From contig CM040449.1 of the NCBI GenBank assembly GCA_022749755.1, forward strand, positions 11,008,363-11,072,362: DNA of 64,000 nucleotides, given 5' to 3'. The notes under the pieces were generated by a model that saw only the letters and a list, made by a program, of their open reading frames with translations, did no database searches and had not been told where the DNA came from. Numbering within the stretch: the first letter of the stretch is position 1; every line of letters starts with the position of its first letter. The DNA is from Azadirachta indica (Eukaryota; Streptophyta; Magnoliopsida; Sapindales; Meliaceae). The translations under genes and the position numbers were made by a program. Of this stretch, positions 35,698 to 48,559 are shown piece after piece.

Positions 35698-38527
35698 ATG
35701 GAGGAAAGTTTGTGTAATTGGGGTGTCATCAGATCTCTGTTAGCAATCCTTCAATGGTGGGCTTTTAATGTTACCGTGATTATCACCAACAAGTGGATCT
35801 TTCAGGTCTGTTTGTTTTTTTCATTCATACATTTCTTATAATATGTGATGAATTCTGTGTGATTGTTACAACTTTATCTTTTTTCTTACGTTCATTCTTA
35901 GCTCAATTGTGTTATCAGGTTGATTTTGTAAATTCTCTGTTAATTTTGCTTGATTCATGAGTTTTTTAAGAGGGTGATCTTGATTTGTATAATGTATCAG
36001 AGCTTTTCTTTTTTGAATTTTGTTTCTGGTTTGAGTTTCCAGTTCGTAATTGATCTAATGCTGTGTTTGGCAGCATGGAATTTGTACACATAATTTGAAT
36101 TGGATGGAAATGGAGATTCGAAAATTTAGCTATCAGCTTCTCAAACTTAATTATGATTTTTTAAGGTTTAATTACATGTCTGCCAAACACGACAAAGGGT
36201 TTTCAATCAATTGTTAGTTTGAATTATTATATGCTCGTTGTCTGTTTTGATTGAATGACTGTTGATTACCGATCGTTCATTTTGATTGTGGTGTATAATG
36301 GGTGACGATTTTTCATTTCTTTTCAGCATTTTCTGCAATTTAAATTTTAAATTTGTGCATGGACAGGAAGAAAAGTTGCTAAATTTTTGGAAAAAAATTA
36401 ATGTTGTTTTTATTTGTAATGCTCACTCAATGATGATTGAGGTGACACATATTTTATTGGAATATTATACACCTAAAGATCCCAAAATTGATGAACATGG
36501 TAAGCTGGCCAATGTTTCCTCAATTGATCTGTTAAAAATAAATATCCCAAAATTGAGGAATATGGTCAGCTGGTCAATGATTCCTCATTGATCTGTTTTC
36601 TTAATTTATGATTTTGTTTTATAATGTTAATTTTCTGATTTGTGTATGCCTCATTGATGTACAATAATCATGTTTCTGTATATGGAGAAAAAGTTGTTAT
36701 TTCAAGACTGTTTGTTTTGTTTGCTTGTGTGTATAATTTGGTTGAAGAACATAAATATGGTGGGGAACAGAATTACAGATCTAAAAAGTTGTTTTACTCA
36801 ATTCTGGACAATATTTGTCTGGAGTTGTTAAACATGAAAGTAAAATCACTAGCCTGAAAACTGTGATGCTGCATGTTGAACTGTAAAAACTATACATAGG
36901 TACTAATATCTTCTTACTTTCTTGAAGTCAAGATGAGGTTGCAAAGCTTTTTTAAGAGCTTAGAAACTACATATTCAGTTTGATGTTATACTTTTTGTGC
37001 ACAGATCATTAATTGGTTAACTGGTTGCTTTTTCCTCAAAATCATTGCTATTAATTGTTGATAATATTAGGGAAAGTTATTGAATGGTTTGTATGACACA
37101 TTGAACAGTTAAGAATTGATGGTGATTTCTCTTTTCATTTTCACTTTTGCGTTTTGCAGAAATTGGATTTCAAATTTCCTCTATCAGTGTCGTGTGTTCA
37201 CTTCATATGCTCATCCATTGGAGCATATATAGTGATCAAGGTTTTGAAGCTTAAACCCTTGATAACGGTTGACCCTGAAGATCGATGGAGGAGGATATTT
37301 CCCATGTCGTTTGTGTTCTGCATCAACATAGTGTTGGGGAATGTTAGCTTACGTTACATTCCAGTTTCTTTCATGCAGACAATAAAGTCCTTCACTCCTG
37401 CAACGACAGGTCTGGTTCTTTAACTGCCCTTAGCTTTAGTATCATGCATGTGAATATTATCATAATAGCATCTTATCTCGATGAATTTGAACAGTTGTTC
37501 TTCAGTGGCTGGTATGGAGAAAATACTTTGACTGGCGAATTTGGGCTTCTTTAGTGCCCATTGTCGGAGGAATACTCCTCACATCCATAACAGAGCTTAG
37601 TTTTAATATGTTTGGATTTTGTGCTGCATTATTTGGATGTTTGGCTACTTCCACAAAGACTATCCTTGCGGAGTCTCTGTTACATGGTTACAAGTTTGAC
37701 AGGTAGTGTATTTTTTCTTTTGAGCTGCTCAAACTAAGTAAATGGAGCTTCAATGATCGAAACCGTTTAATATTGTAAATAGTATTTAAATGTGTGTGCT
37801 TGCGTGCTTGCTTAATGTTCACTTGCACAAGTATTATTAAACAAGTTATACTGACTTGTTTTGTCCCACTGCATTTTTTATGCTCTGAAGCATAAACACA
37901 GTGTACTACATGGCACCTTTTGCAACCATGATCTTGGGAATACCAGCAGTATTACTCGAAGGCAGCGGGATTATAGATTGGCTTAACACTCATCCAAGTC
38001 CTTTGTCTGCTTTCATCATTATTTTCAGCTCCGGCATTTTTGCATTCTGTCTTAATTTCTCCATCTTTTATGTGATTCACTCCACAACAGCTGTCACATT
38101 TAATGTTGCCGGGAATTTGAAGGTGTGATAAATTGCATCTCCTTGCTTCTAGTTGTCCTCAACTTCAACTCTTCGTTATTGCATTTAACTGTACTTATGT
38201 GGTTGTTTTATGCCACAAAAAAGTTTTAATGATGTTGTATTAAAGTTCATGCTAACTGTATCCTCAATTTTGTCTATGTGTATTTGAATACAGGTTGCAG
38301 TTGCTGTCTTGGTTTCATGGCTGATATTCCGGAATCCAATCTCGGGTCTGAATGCTGTTGGATGTGGTATTACGCTTATAGGCTGTACATTCTACGGGTA
38401 CATCAGACACATGCTTTCACAACAGCCACCACCGGGAACCCCACGAACGCCTCGGACACCACGAACTCCAAGGAATCGTATGGAACTGCTTCCCCTTGTA
38501 AATGATAAATTAGATGATAAAGTCTAG
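35698..38527 (+). CDS. Nucleotide-sugar transporter, UDP-GALT1/GONST5 type
   Basis: Golgi antiporter of the triose-phosphate-translocator/nucleotide-sugar transporter superfamily, predicted to import UDP-galactose or a related sugar nucleotide for wall polysaccharide and glycan synthesis. Five exons, 35698-35805, 37160-37409, 37495-37702, 37891-38122 and 38294-38527, give 343 aa. The protein is hydrophobic with about ten membrane segments. It starts MEESLCNWGVIRSLLAILQW and contains SFMQTIKSFTPATTVVLQWL and LATSTKTILAESLLHGYKFD, typical of this clade. The tail (residues 314-328) is a TPR tripeptide repeat (TPRTPRTPRTPR) before a conserved MELLPLVN end. The sequence is nearly co-linear with what I remember of Arabidopsis At1g77610. 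Exact substrate is not decided by sequence. Confidence 0.95.
36479..36599. repeat. 65-bp tandem duplication in transporter intron 1
   Basis: Copies start at 36479 and 36544 and share ATCCCAAAATTGA, GCTGG and TTGATCTGTT. The repeat accounts for much of a 101-codon open frame at 36286-36591, which is therefore not called. Confidence 0.75.
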
Positions 38528-38917
38528 TTTTCAGAAGGTTTCTACTAAAGCTGTTGGTTAAGGGGGTTATAGGAAGAACAGAACAGACAATTTGGAAAGA
38601 AAACCCAACGTTTTGCGATTTCAAACGTAGATAACTCGAAAGGATTTTTAATATAATTTTTTTTCATGCTCAGAAATAGAAAATCTTTTTTGGTTCTTGT
38701 TATCAAACATTTGATTATTCCATGCAAAAGCTTGCTATTTTGCAGGGTCCGATGCATGTAAAATTTGTTTTATTTTATTTCCTTTTCAATTAATTTATGA
38801 ATAAAACTTAAAATTAAAGTCATTTGTGTTACCATTTTTTTGCTTTCCAAAGAGCTTGTGCAGGAGGTTGCCGTTGGACTTGCTGTAGAGATTTTAAATT
38901 ATATTCGAAGAAATTTA

Positions 38918-39344
38918 GTGCCATTTGATTTGATTTTTTTATTAGTCAAAAGAATTTTTTTAATGATAAAGATTTTTTTAAAATTTTTTAATATCGTTTA
39001 GTTAACAATAAAAAAGAAATTTTAAGAATTAAAAAATTTATTTTTTTTATTAGAAGAAATTTAAAATTTAGACTTTTGACAGTAAAATTTTTTTAACTTT
39101 TTTTTAAAAAATAAAATTATTTAAAATATTTTTATTTTATTTTAAAAATTGTACATTATTTTTTAAAAATAAAACATTAAAAATTTATCTATTAAAATAA
39201 TTATTCAAATTTTTTTCAAAAATTATTTATAACAACTAAACGATTAATAAATTTTTATTAAAAATTCTATTTATAAAAATTTTACGAATACAAATTCTAC
39301 GTTAAAAAATTTTATTTAAAAAATTATATTAAACAATCTTTTAG
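38918..39344. mobile_element. Non-autonomous AT-rich element, copy 1
   Basis: About 425 bp closely resembling 51726-52150 in the same orientation. Shared words in order include TTTTTTAATATCGTTT, AAAATTATTTAAAATA, TTTATTAAAAA and AATAAATTTTTATTAAAAA. The ends of copy 2 are imperfect inverted repeats. No coding capacity. Likely a MITE-type DNA transposon relic in the transporter 3' flank. Confidence 0.6.
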
Positions 39345-40003
39345 ATACCTAAAAAGAAAGTATTATAATAATTTTTATTATAAATTTATTGGTTAATTTT
39401 TTAACAAAATCAAACAATTGCTTGCATAACTTGATTATATGAAGCGTAAGTTTAACAAAACCAAGAGAAACAAAATCACCTCTATTTTGTGGGAAAAAAG
39501 GAATTTTTTTTTTAAAATCTGATATAAACAGATGCAATCAGTTAAATTTCTTGAAATTACATGAAAAAAAAAATAGAAGATAATTTAACACAATAAATCG
39601 TGAATAATGGGAAAGAAATCGATACAATAGTAATGCTCTCCTTAAGGGCGTTCTTTCTGTTGTTGAAGAAGAGCCTTGGCCGAATGGCAATATGGTATAC
39701 TTTCAACATTTTCAGAAGTGCTCCTGTTATCAATTTATGCATGTTCCTTCTTTCCAAATATTACAAAAAGATAAATCAAACCCTCCCGTATCAACGAGGT
39801 GGACTCCTAATCTCTAATACCAACTCAAAAGATTTTACCAATTAAGTTAATCAGTACCAACGATCATGTATGCTTTATATCCAAGAGCTATAAATTAAAT
39901 CTTCAGTAATCAATTTGTTGTTTGGAAAGAATCAATTCAATGTCGCGTTACCTTAAATGGAATCTAATCTTTTCTCCTTTCCACCGAGACGATCCTCATA
40001 GAC
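39345..40003. other. Spacer between the tail-to-tail transporter and ATR3 genes
   Basis: Probably includes the ATR3 3' UTR (from about 39900). Read on the minus strand, 39700-39870 has a weak tRNA-like start (TTAACTTAATTGGTAAAAT) and could be an old SINE, but box B is not convincing. No gene is seen. Confidence 0.4.
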
Positions 40004-43000
40004 TCAAGACCATGCTTCAACAAGGTATTTACCGGCTCTTTGCAATGCTTTAAGCCAGTTTGCAGCAGCATCCCTTGGAGCTTCGCCTTCTTTTGATACA
40101 ATTTCCTCAAAGGTTGACCAAACATCTGACGGCATTTTAGTTGAGGAGCCTGCAACATATATGGATGCCTTTGAGAGCAGCAAATTCCAAATCCTCCCGC
40201 TCTGTTCAAGCATCTTATGCTGCACGTAAACCTTTTCAGGTTGGTTTCTTGAGAAGGCAACATAAAAGCCTCCACCCTTTGCTTCTGAAAATACTCCCTC
40301 ATTTTCCGATTGTGACAACCAAAAGTCTTTGTACAGAAAGTCGTCCTCATTTTGGCATCCAAAGAAAAAGATAATTGGAGCGGTTGGGCCAGACAAACTC
40401 TGTATGGCTCTTTCTTCAATAAATCCACGAAAAGGTGCACAACCAGTTCCAGGTCCAACGACAATGAGGGGAAGTGATGGTGGCGGGCAAGGAAGGGTGC
40501 CTTTATGGAACCATGCTGGAATATATATGCCTGTTCATGAACAGATAAAATAGATTTGCACTAGATAATAAGATAAATGGTGCTTCACAGAAACAAGCTT
40601 GGTAAGATTAACTATTTCACTGCTTCCGTACCTTGTTGAGGATCAAGTCCGGCAAGCCATGTAGAGCAAAGACCCATTCGCTTCCTCTTGTAAGGTGTCA
40701 TCCACGACACAACATTGACAGTCAAGTGCACTTGATTCGGGTGTGCTAAAAGGGAAGAAGAAATGGAGAAAGCCCTTGTCTTCAAAGGAGGAACCAACTG
40801 AACCAGCCAATCAAATGGCACTTGCACTGAAGGGAAATCCTCTAATACCTTGTAACGAAGAAAGACACTCAAACATTTGAAACAAGAAAATATGAAATGT
40901 TAAAAAGAAATGAACCAAGCTATTCAGGCTCTGTTGGAATATGTGCCAAGACTAGAATAAGAAGTTGCAATAAGAACCAAGTGGGAGGGATTTTGTCCAA
41001 AGCAGTTGTCACAGGATTAATAGAACACATATTTAAAAGGAAAAATTTCCTATTCAACATAATTAGTTATGCAATGCAACGTAAGGCACTAAATAAGCCA
41101 ATCCAAGTGATTACAGATTGCTGTCTTCAACAAAATCCAAATAATGATCTTTTTAATCCAGTTATAATTGTTTATATTTTGCCTATTGCAACAAATCAAG
41201 CAGCAAATCTTAATGAAACAAAATGGCACACAAGACCCTTCTGAATGAGGCAGAATTACAGTATATGACAAAAAGAATCAAATAACTTCTCCTGGCAATA
41301 CCTCCAGGACAGTTCTTCGTTCCTTCTGGTTGTATTGGTATAGATCATCCCTTCCTTCAGGAGAGGCAAAATATTGAAGCCTTTCCTTTTCATGTTGAGC
41401 TGTTGCAAAATAACTCATGATCTAGGGAAAAGAGAATTTACAGAAAATATCAGAAACAAGCAGGCATGTTGCAAAAGAACAAGAATATATTGGCATGAAG
41501 GACAACAAAGATAATTCGTGATGGTATCCATAATGGATAAACTAATTTTGAAAATGATCCATGGGACATGACAATGGTGCTTTACCTTCTGTGATGAAAA
41601 GTTGAAAACATGAAAAACTTGTTTTCACCATTTTTCACTTTGTCTCACATTCCTCTTCTAAATATTACATCAAACATATTTTTTCTGATTTCATATTTAG
41701 ATTACAGATTTTAAAACACATATTTCAAAAACACCATTTTGAGAAACAATATCATAAACTCATAAGGTTCTTCCATTTTTCTCCGAATAAATACCAGGCA
41801 AAGGATTTGGGCTATCATTAGAAATGTGCTACAAAGTTATAAGCTGACAATGTACATATTTTTTATATTCCAACCATTTCATGATGTCTGACTCAAACTG
41901 TGCACTGAATAAAATTTTTTCACAAGGAAACAAAAGCATTCCAGGTTAAAAAAGCTATGAGTACTTGTCTGGTTGAGAAATTCTCCATCCAAACCAAATG
42001 AGTCAGGAGATTCTTGCCTCAAAGAAATAACGTCGTGGAGAAGCTGATGCAATATCCATTGTCAAGTCCACGAATGTTCTTAATTTTATGGGGACCTCTG
42101 TAGTATTTCCATGAATGTCAGGAAGATTATTGTTCATCTCAATTCGATGCACCTGCAATAAATAGGTTATGTAAGTCTAATGGTATAATTTCACTCAGTT
42201 TCTTCTTACACATGAACCAAAGTTGGCATCAGAAAGGATGCAGTGCAGAAAAGAAATATCATAAAATACAGATGGCTAAAACACACACATATAATCCATC
42301 CCCACAACAAAAAGACATCTAAAATACAAGGAAGAATTACTAAAATTGATCAAAATGCAAAAGTACTATTTACAGTGATTAATGCTTCTGGATCCAAGTT
42401 ACAACGTCGTATGAAAGCATCCACTGCAGCTGGATCCTGACCAGGGAGAACCTCAAGGACATCACCAATTTTGTATTCTATGGCCTGAAAAAGACAGAAT
42501 GCAACTTTACTTGCAGAGAAGAAGCTTTAAATGTTATATTAGTGAACATTAAGCAGCACAAAATGTGCTTCACATATAGCATTAGCAGTGAAATTAAAAA
42601 CAACTTACTGTTGAAACGAATTCAAATTCAAAGTGACGGACATCTTTTCCGTAGCCTGTTTTTGTCAGTCGTTCGTTTTTTATCTACAAGGAAGAAAACT
42701 TATGAATATGTGAGAAGGCCAGAGGAGGGAGGGAGAATGTAAACAAAAAGTTAATCAAATTATTATTATTATAATCTGTATTGTTCCTTCATATCCCCAG
42801 CAACCTAACTAAAAGGATTTTGGGTTTTAGTTATTTGAATTGAGCGCTTTCCAGTTATATACCAGCTTGTAGTTGGAACTTGCAGTTGGCATGAAAAAGA
42901 TTATTAGATGAAATTATAGCAGAAAACATGGGATAAAGGGAGATGAAAATGTTTGGATAGTTAGTTTTTCCTAATTTAGAGTAAACAAGGATGGCAGTAG

Positions 43001-46000
43001 ATCTTTTTTCATGTTCTAAATTTCTTAATGTCTTTTTCCTTCTTCCTTATACTGTCAAATGAATCCAGTAACAAAGAAACTGGACAAAAATGTCAGAGAT
43101 ACATCAAAAAAGGTTCTAATCAAACAGAAACAAACACCTGATTCCGAAAACTTATGCAAACTGACAATGCTAGACAATTAAAATTTATGACTATGCCAAT
43201 GTTGCCAAGTATCTTAGTAGTTCCTGCAAGCCCCAACAATTAAGTCACTGCCAGTATGTCTAAGAACATTATTTATGTTGCCTAAACTTATTTGTAGGAC
43301 TGTCCGTTAAGATACTTGTTTGTGTTATGTTTCAGACAGACATTCTACATTGATTCGGAAATGATTCATTCTTAACAAAATAAACTACCAGACAACAAGG
43401 CAAATGTACAGTGCCTTTTCTTATCAGTTTCAAAGAGCTGATAGATGAAGCTATCATGTAAGTCAACATAACTGGTATTGAACAGGATCATTTCACATGT
43501 TATTTCATATTATCATAAAGATTCAACTACAAAATGCATTGCACATTGTACTGGCTGATACGTTGAAAACTGATAGAATAGAACAACATATTCTTAAAAA
43601 AAAAAAAAAATATATCATCCATGCTGCAATATATAACACCATCAATACCATTTTAAGAAAGCAGTCAGGCTTGTTCTTGTAATTGGACAATTTTCCAGCA
43701 GACATTGAACGAGCCGTCTCAAGTTGCGTCTGGACATCTTTCAAGTCTGAAATAACCACAGGAAAATTTTGTTATCGCATGGAGGAAAACATTCTTTGCA
43801 AATTTGTCCATTGTAACTAGAATTTCTAAAATGAAAATAAATTTAGTCCACTTCAAACTAAATTGGAGGAATTCAGCACTTAGTTTCGTCAATAATGAAT
43901 GCAAAAGGTCCTAAGTTGTCCTTCACCACCCAGCTAAACATTCACAAAAAAGAAACTATTCTTTTGTCTCAACTTGCCTCTACATAGCATCAGACAACAA
44001 TATTGACATCTCAGGGTCCAGATTATTATCATCATTTTAAACTCAAAGTAGAAGACAAATGACTACATTATCGAGCTGCGGATTAAAAAAAGTAGCATTT
44101 TTTGGTAAAATAGTAGCATTAGTACAATCATGAGGATATTGCCAGATGATAGATAAGTACACTAAGTAGCAGTTGTAGTGCCTCCAAAAGTTATTGATAA
44201 ACCCCTAATCAAAAAAACTTTTGCCTTCCCTCTCCATATTGAGCCTTCTGTCGACAATTACTCTGACATATCTGGTGACTTTGTGCCATACATTATTCCA
44301 AAGGGAAACAAATGAAACATCCACACTCGTAAAAATAGACTTACAGGAGTTTTTTAGGAGATAAAGAAAAATTATCCAGGAAGATCACACATCAACTCTC
44401 TATGTCAATGCACCAAGTAACTCAAAGGAACTTTACTTACCTGAAGAAACTGATAATTTGGAATCCCCATCGCCAAGGTTATGATAGGTGATATGAACTT
44501 TCGGTCGGTCAATGAATTTCATATCTGGAATCACATAATCTGGACCTTGTGGAAAGAATGAGGGACTGATCTGATGCAAGCTCCTCCATAAAGATTGCAT
44601 CCATGGATCTAAAGCACCTTCATACCTATGAAATGGTGAAAAATTTTTTAATCAACTTCCTTTTCATTTCAAATTGGACATCACACTTGACAGAATTACA
44701 AAATGAGACATAGATATACATCAGCTAACCTGAATCAATCAATCCTATATCATTTGGAAGATAGAAAGATAATCATTGAACCTTATGAGAGTGAATCAAT
44801 ATTTTAGTACTTAAAAGCTTATGCCAGAATCATACCCAGAAGGGTGTTGATCATCTCCTAAGCCTCTTTCAACAACAGCTGTAGCTCCGAGATCCAAAAG
44901 TCTATTGTCAAGCCTTTTTGCAACAAACTGCAGCCATCAAAACATAACTGCTTTTGAAAGTGAAATGGAGTGTTAAGCAAAAACCCAAAGTTACCACATC
45001 ATGAACCATCCAATGAAACTTAAAAGCATGCTCGAAAGACAAGGGTCAGCATACACTATCCAGGTAGTTTTAACAACACAAAGGTAGGCCAATTCAGCCA
45101 ACAGCTAAATAATTTACATATTGCAAATAAGAAAGATGCAAGAAGTGCATGTATGAAATGTATTTATGAAGGTACTTGTTTTTGAGGCACACAATGAGTA
45201 TGACATTTACAAATCAGATATATATACATTCCTACCACAATAACATAAAAACATCAGAGTAAGTATGAGCCCTTCAGGTGTCATGATAAGGTTAAAAACT
45301 TCTTATTTTCTTTGAAGCTCAGACAATTAAGGGAAATATAAGTTTCCAAATTTGGTATAACTTGCCCAAAAGTCTCCTTGAATAAATCATTCATCACTGC
45401 TTTTCCAGATTCCAGCAATGGTACAGGAATAAACAATAAATTGAGAGAAAAATTTGACCCCATGGAATAAATTTATAAGATTGCTGACTTCCTAAAAGAA
45501 TTGACATATAATAAACAAGATTAAATAGGCTTAATAAACTATGCAGGATTTATGATACATCATGAATGACATCTATGTACATCATCTTGCGAATGTTTAA
45601 AAAAATATCAAAAAAGATAAAACACAATAATTTCTTGATGATAAAAAAGAAAAAATTATAAACTTTATTACATTAAATTTCTGGTAGCCAGAGTCACCCA
45701 GTCCAAACACAGCATAGTGAACACCTTCCAGCCACTGCTTGCCTAAAGATTTCTGCAGAAGAAACCTCCAAAAGACCTAAAAAAAGAGACAGTACAAAAA
45801 ATAAAATAACTGAACAGAAATATTTGGGTGTTCCCAAAGCAAATGTGCATATTTATTAGATGCACACACATACAAGTCAATAACATTCATCATGTAATCC
45901 AAACGAACCTTCATGGAATCTGGTGTATCCCCCTGACCAGTGGTAGAAACAACAAAAATTACAGCGTCCTCATGTGGCAAGGATACCTGAATCCAAAAAT

Positions 46001-47059
46001 ATGGAAAACTAAGCATTGCTATTAAGCCATAACCCTCTTTTTTCTTTCGAAAAAAGAAAAACAGAAGCCACGATGTTATTGATAACAAGTGATTTCTCGT
46101 GAGAATCCTGGGTAGGGCTATGGTGCACGTGGGTGTATTGTACGGCTCCTCAACTTTTCTATTGCTGTATCTAATTCTATTAGAATTTTTTATGCATGCT
46201 AAGTTCAGAAAACTTGAAAAATGCAATGGTGAGTTGAGAATTGTAGCAAAATTGCAAAAACTGTGTCCCAAGAGTTGGGAATGCAGTCCAAAAGTTAGGT
46301 AGATGTACAATATAGCTTAGCTACATGCAGGAATACATAAGCTCCATTTCATTCGGCTTTCCCATTCTGAAATTCCTTATCCCACTGAGGGAAGTAGCTA
46401 ACCTTACTTCATATGGATTAGTAAGAATGAATGTCCTTTCCTTTCTGGGAGGCCTAATTGCTTGCTGAAATTAAGTAATTCAACTTGTGCGTTCCAAGAA
46501 AGAGACCACCCCTCCCGGAACAACTAAACAAAAGCTTCTTTGAGATTTTGACTGATCTTGTACATGTGGATAAAGTCTATCTTATTGAAGATTAAAGCAA
46601 GTCCCCGGATTATGTTATGACAAGTATAAACTCTAGTTGTCAGCCTTATATGACCTTAGAATGGAAGCAAAGAATTAGGATTCGGAGGAAGAAAAAGAAA
46701 GAAGCCAAAATAACTGAAGATAATCCAGCAGTTACTTCCTAACAACTCCTGCGTCCAAACCCCAAATAAATATATAAAATAAATAAAATTTCATGTTGAA
46801 TAGTATTTCTAGGACTTGAAAACCGGAACATATAATTCATATCTTTCCTACATTTTCCTATATTTTCCTAGCGAACAAACAGAAACTTGACAAAAGTTTG
46901 ACTTACAGCATCGTAATCGTCCATGGAGCGCACCATAGCGGGGCAGCCACGGCGCTCGGCTTCGCGGCCAATACGTTCGGCAGCATCCAATGCGTTTCCG
47001 GTTTGCGTAGCGTACAGTATTAAAAGCTCATTTGGCTTCTTCTCCTCCTCGTTCCCCAT
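40004..47059 (-). CDS. ATR3: NADPH-dependent diflavin oxidoreductase (ATR3 / Tah18 type)
   Basis: Passes electrons from NADPH through FAD and FMN to the Fe-S protein Dre2/anamorsin in cytosolic iron-sulfur assembly. Twelve exons give 631 aa: 46907-47059, 45909-45986, 45672-45776, 44836-44927, 44441-44625, 43649-43746, 42609-42683, 42374-42484, 42018-42152, 41302-41421, 40632-40848, 40004-40530. A flavodoxin FMN domain comes first (LLILYATQTGNALDAAERIG from 12, STTGQGDTP near 65-73, YAVFGLGDSGYQKFN). An FAD domain follows with RAFSIS (409-414). The NADPH domain has VGPGTGCAPFRGF (481-493), and the protein ends in a conserved AWS. There is no N-terminal membrane anchor, which separates it from cytochrome P450 reductases. 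The intron after 42018 has a GC donor. Closest remembered relative: Arabidopsis At3g02280. Confidence 0.96.
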
Positions 47060-47999
47060 GCTTCAATCCAAAACTGAACTTAAAAGAATCTTGGAAATTG
47101 AAATTCAGGAAAAGGAACAAAGATGCAAGGCGATTAAATTAATCAAGCGTTGATTGTTACCGTCAGTGATTGGCGATTGGTGTGAAAGTATTGATGGGAA
47201 TTTGCTCTTAAGGAGGTTTAAGGTTTATTGTAGTACGAGAAGTTAAAAATCAAATTGAATAAGGGAGGTTTATGTAGAAAAGAAAACCCGGGCCGCTTCG
47301 AACTTTGAAACCATGAGTCGGCCTCTATGAAACTTGTTGAACTCCGGAGCCGGGTTTTATAGTAACAACCAACAAGAAGCGAGGGATGCTTGGCGGCTTT
47401 TCAATTTGAAGCCCAGACTCGGGCCCAGCTTTTTACTTTCACGTGGCGAGGGTTCAAGTCGCACGCTTGATAAAAGGTAAAACTCTTTCACTCCAGTTTA
47501 GAACCGACTCCTTGACACGTGAGAATAAAAAATTTTATTGATTGTATAAAAAAAATTTTATTTAAACTCGTAAAATATCTCACTAATTATGTGAGGAGAT
47601 TTATAAATGCACCACAATAAATTTTATATAAACTCCAAAAAATTTTTAAAATCCATCACAATAAATTTTATCTAAACTTCTAAAATATTTCACTAATTCT
47701 AAGAAAAGATTTATCAAATGCATCACAATAAGTTTTTATTTAAACTATCATCCTTAGTAGAATTTTAATCTAGTATCATTAGATGGTACGTGTAATATAT
47801 AATATTAAAAAAATATATATTTTTTTAATTTTTTAACATTTTTTTTTTTATTTAAATATAGATATATATTAAAATTCACCGTATAATAATAATAATTGTT
47901 ATCATAAAACCATTTTATTAATAACTGTCCCCCTTAAAAATTTATCTTCCGTAAATTGAGGGAGTGTTTCCTATTGACACGTGGGTTACCGGAATGTTA
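47060..47999. other. ATR3 promoter side and diverged ~60-bp AT-rich repeats
   Basis: 47060-47510 is GC-richer and probably holds the ATR3 leader and promoter (minus strand). From about 47525 to 47750 a diverged unit containing CACAATAAATTTTAT and AAACTYCTAAAATAT recurs about three times. Beyond that the sequence is AT-rich with no gene. Confidence 0.5.
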
Positions 48000-48200
48000 G
48001 GCCGGCTAATAGGCCCATGAAATCTGGGGGATGAATGGGAATGGATTTTCTACAGCCCAATATACTTTCTAGGGCGTCCAGAAGCCCAATTTTGTTTTGC
48101 ATTCTCTAAAATAGGCCTTCTTAGGGTTTTCGAGTCATTTGTCAGAAAACGCTCCTCACGGCTCAAATCAGAACTCACAGCCTGATTCCACTAATTTGAA
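48000..48200 (+). promoter_or_regulatory. Orphan promoter-like block with site-II motifs and a telobox
   Basis: The block carries GGCCCAT (about 48011), two GCCCAA words (about 48055 and 48086) and TTAGGGTTTT (48121-48130). Site-II plus telobox is the signature of plant ribosomal-protein, translation and snoRNA promoters. No open frame follows on the plus strand (the next ATG is closed at once by TAA), and no clear box C/D pair was seen. Confidence 0.45.
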
Positions 48201-48559
48201 AATTGGTTGGTTACCCATGTAATCTTATGTTTGTTCAAACAATTTGTTAGTTTCAATATGTCTAGAATGTGATTGAACATAGCATGTTATTCATTTTTTA
48301 ATGCAAATACTACAATACATATATAACATACTAGATTTCAAATACAAGAGGGGAAGAAATACAAAGAGAATTCATTCATACAAAGGAACTAAAGATCTGG
48401 ATGGTTAATTAGTAAAGTACAAGAGTGTTTTTTTTTTTTTAATTTTTTGAGATTATATTAGAGTTGCTAAGATATTACAACCATATACTTTTATATATGT
48501 TATATAGATCTAAATTATTTAATAATAATAACACAATTTTATAAAATAAAAGGGAAGGA
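48201..48559. other. Spacer and 3' flank of the USP-like gene
   Basis: AT-rich. Probably contains the 3' UTR of the minus-strand gene that ends at 48560. Nothing else is recognised. Confidence 0.4.

Noticed and set aside
36286..36591. 101-codon frame inside transporter intron 1
   Set aside because: It spans a 65-bp tandem duplication and is removed by the well-supported intron.
39700..39870. Second SINE-like sequence on the minus strand
   Set aside because: The tRNA-like start is weak, box B is not convincing and no flanking duplication was found.
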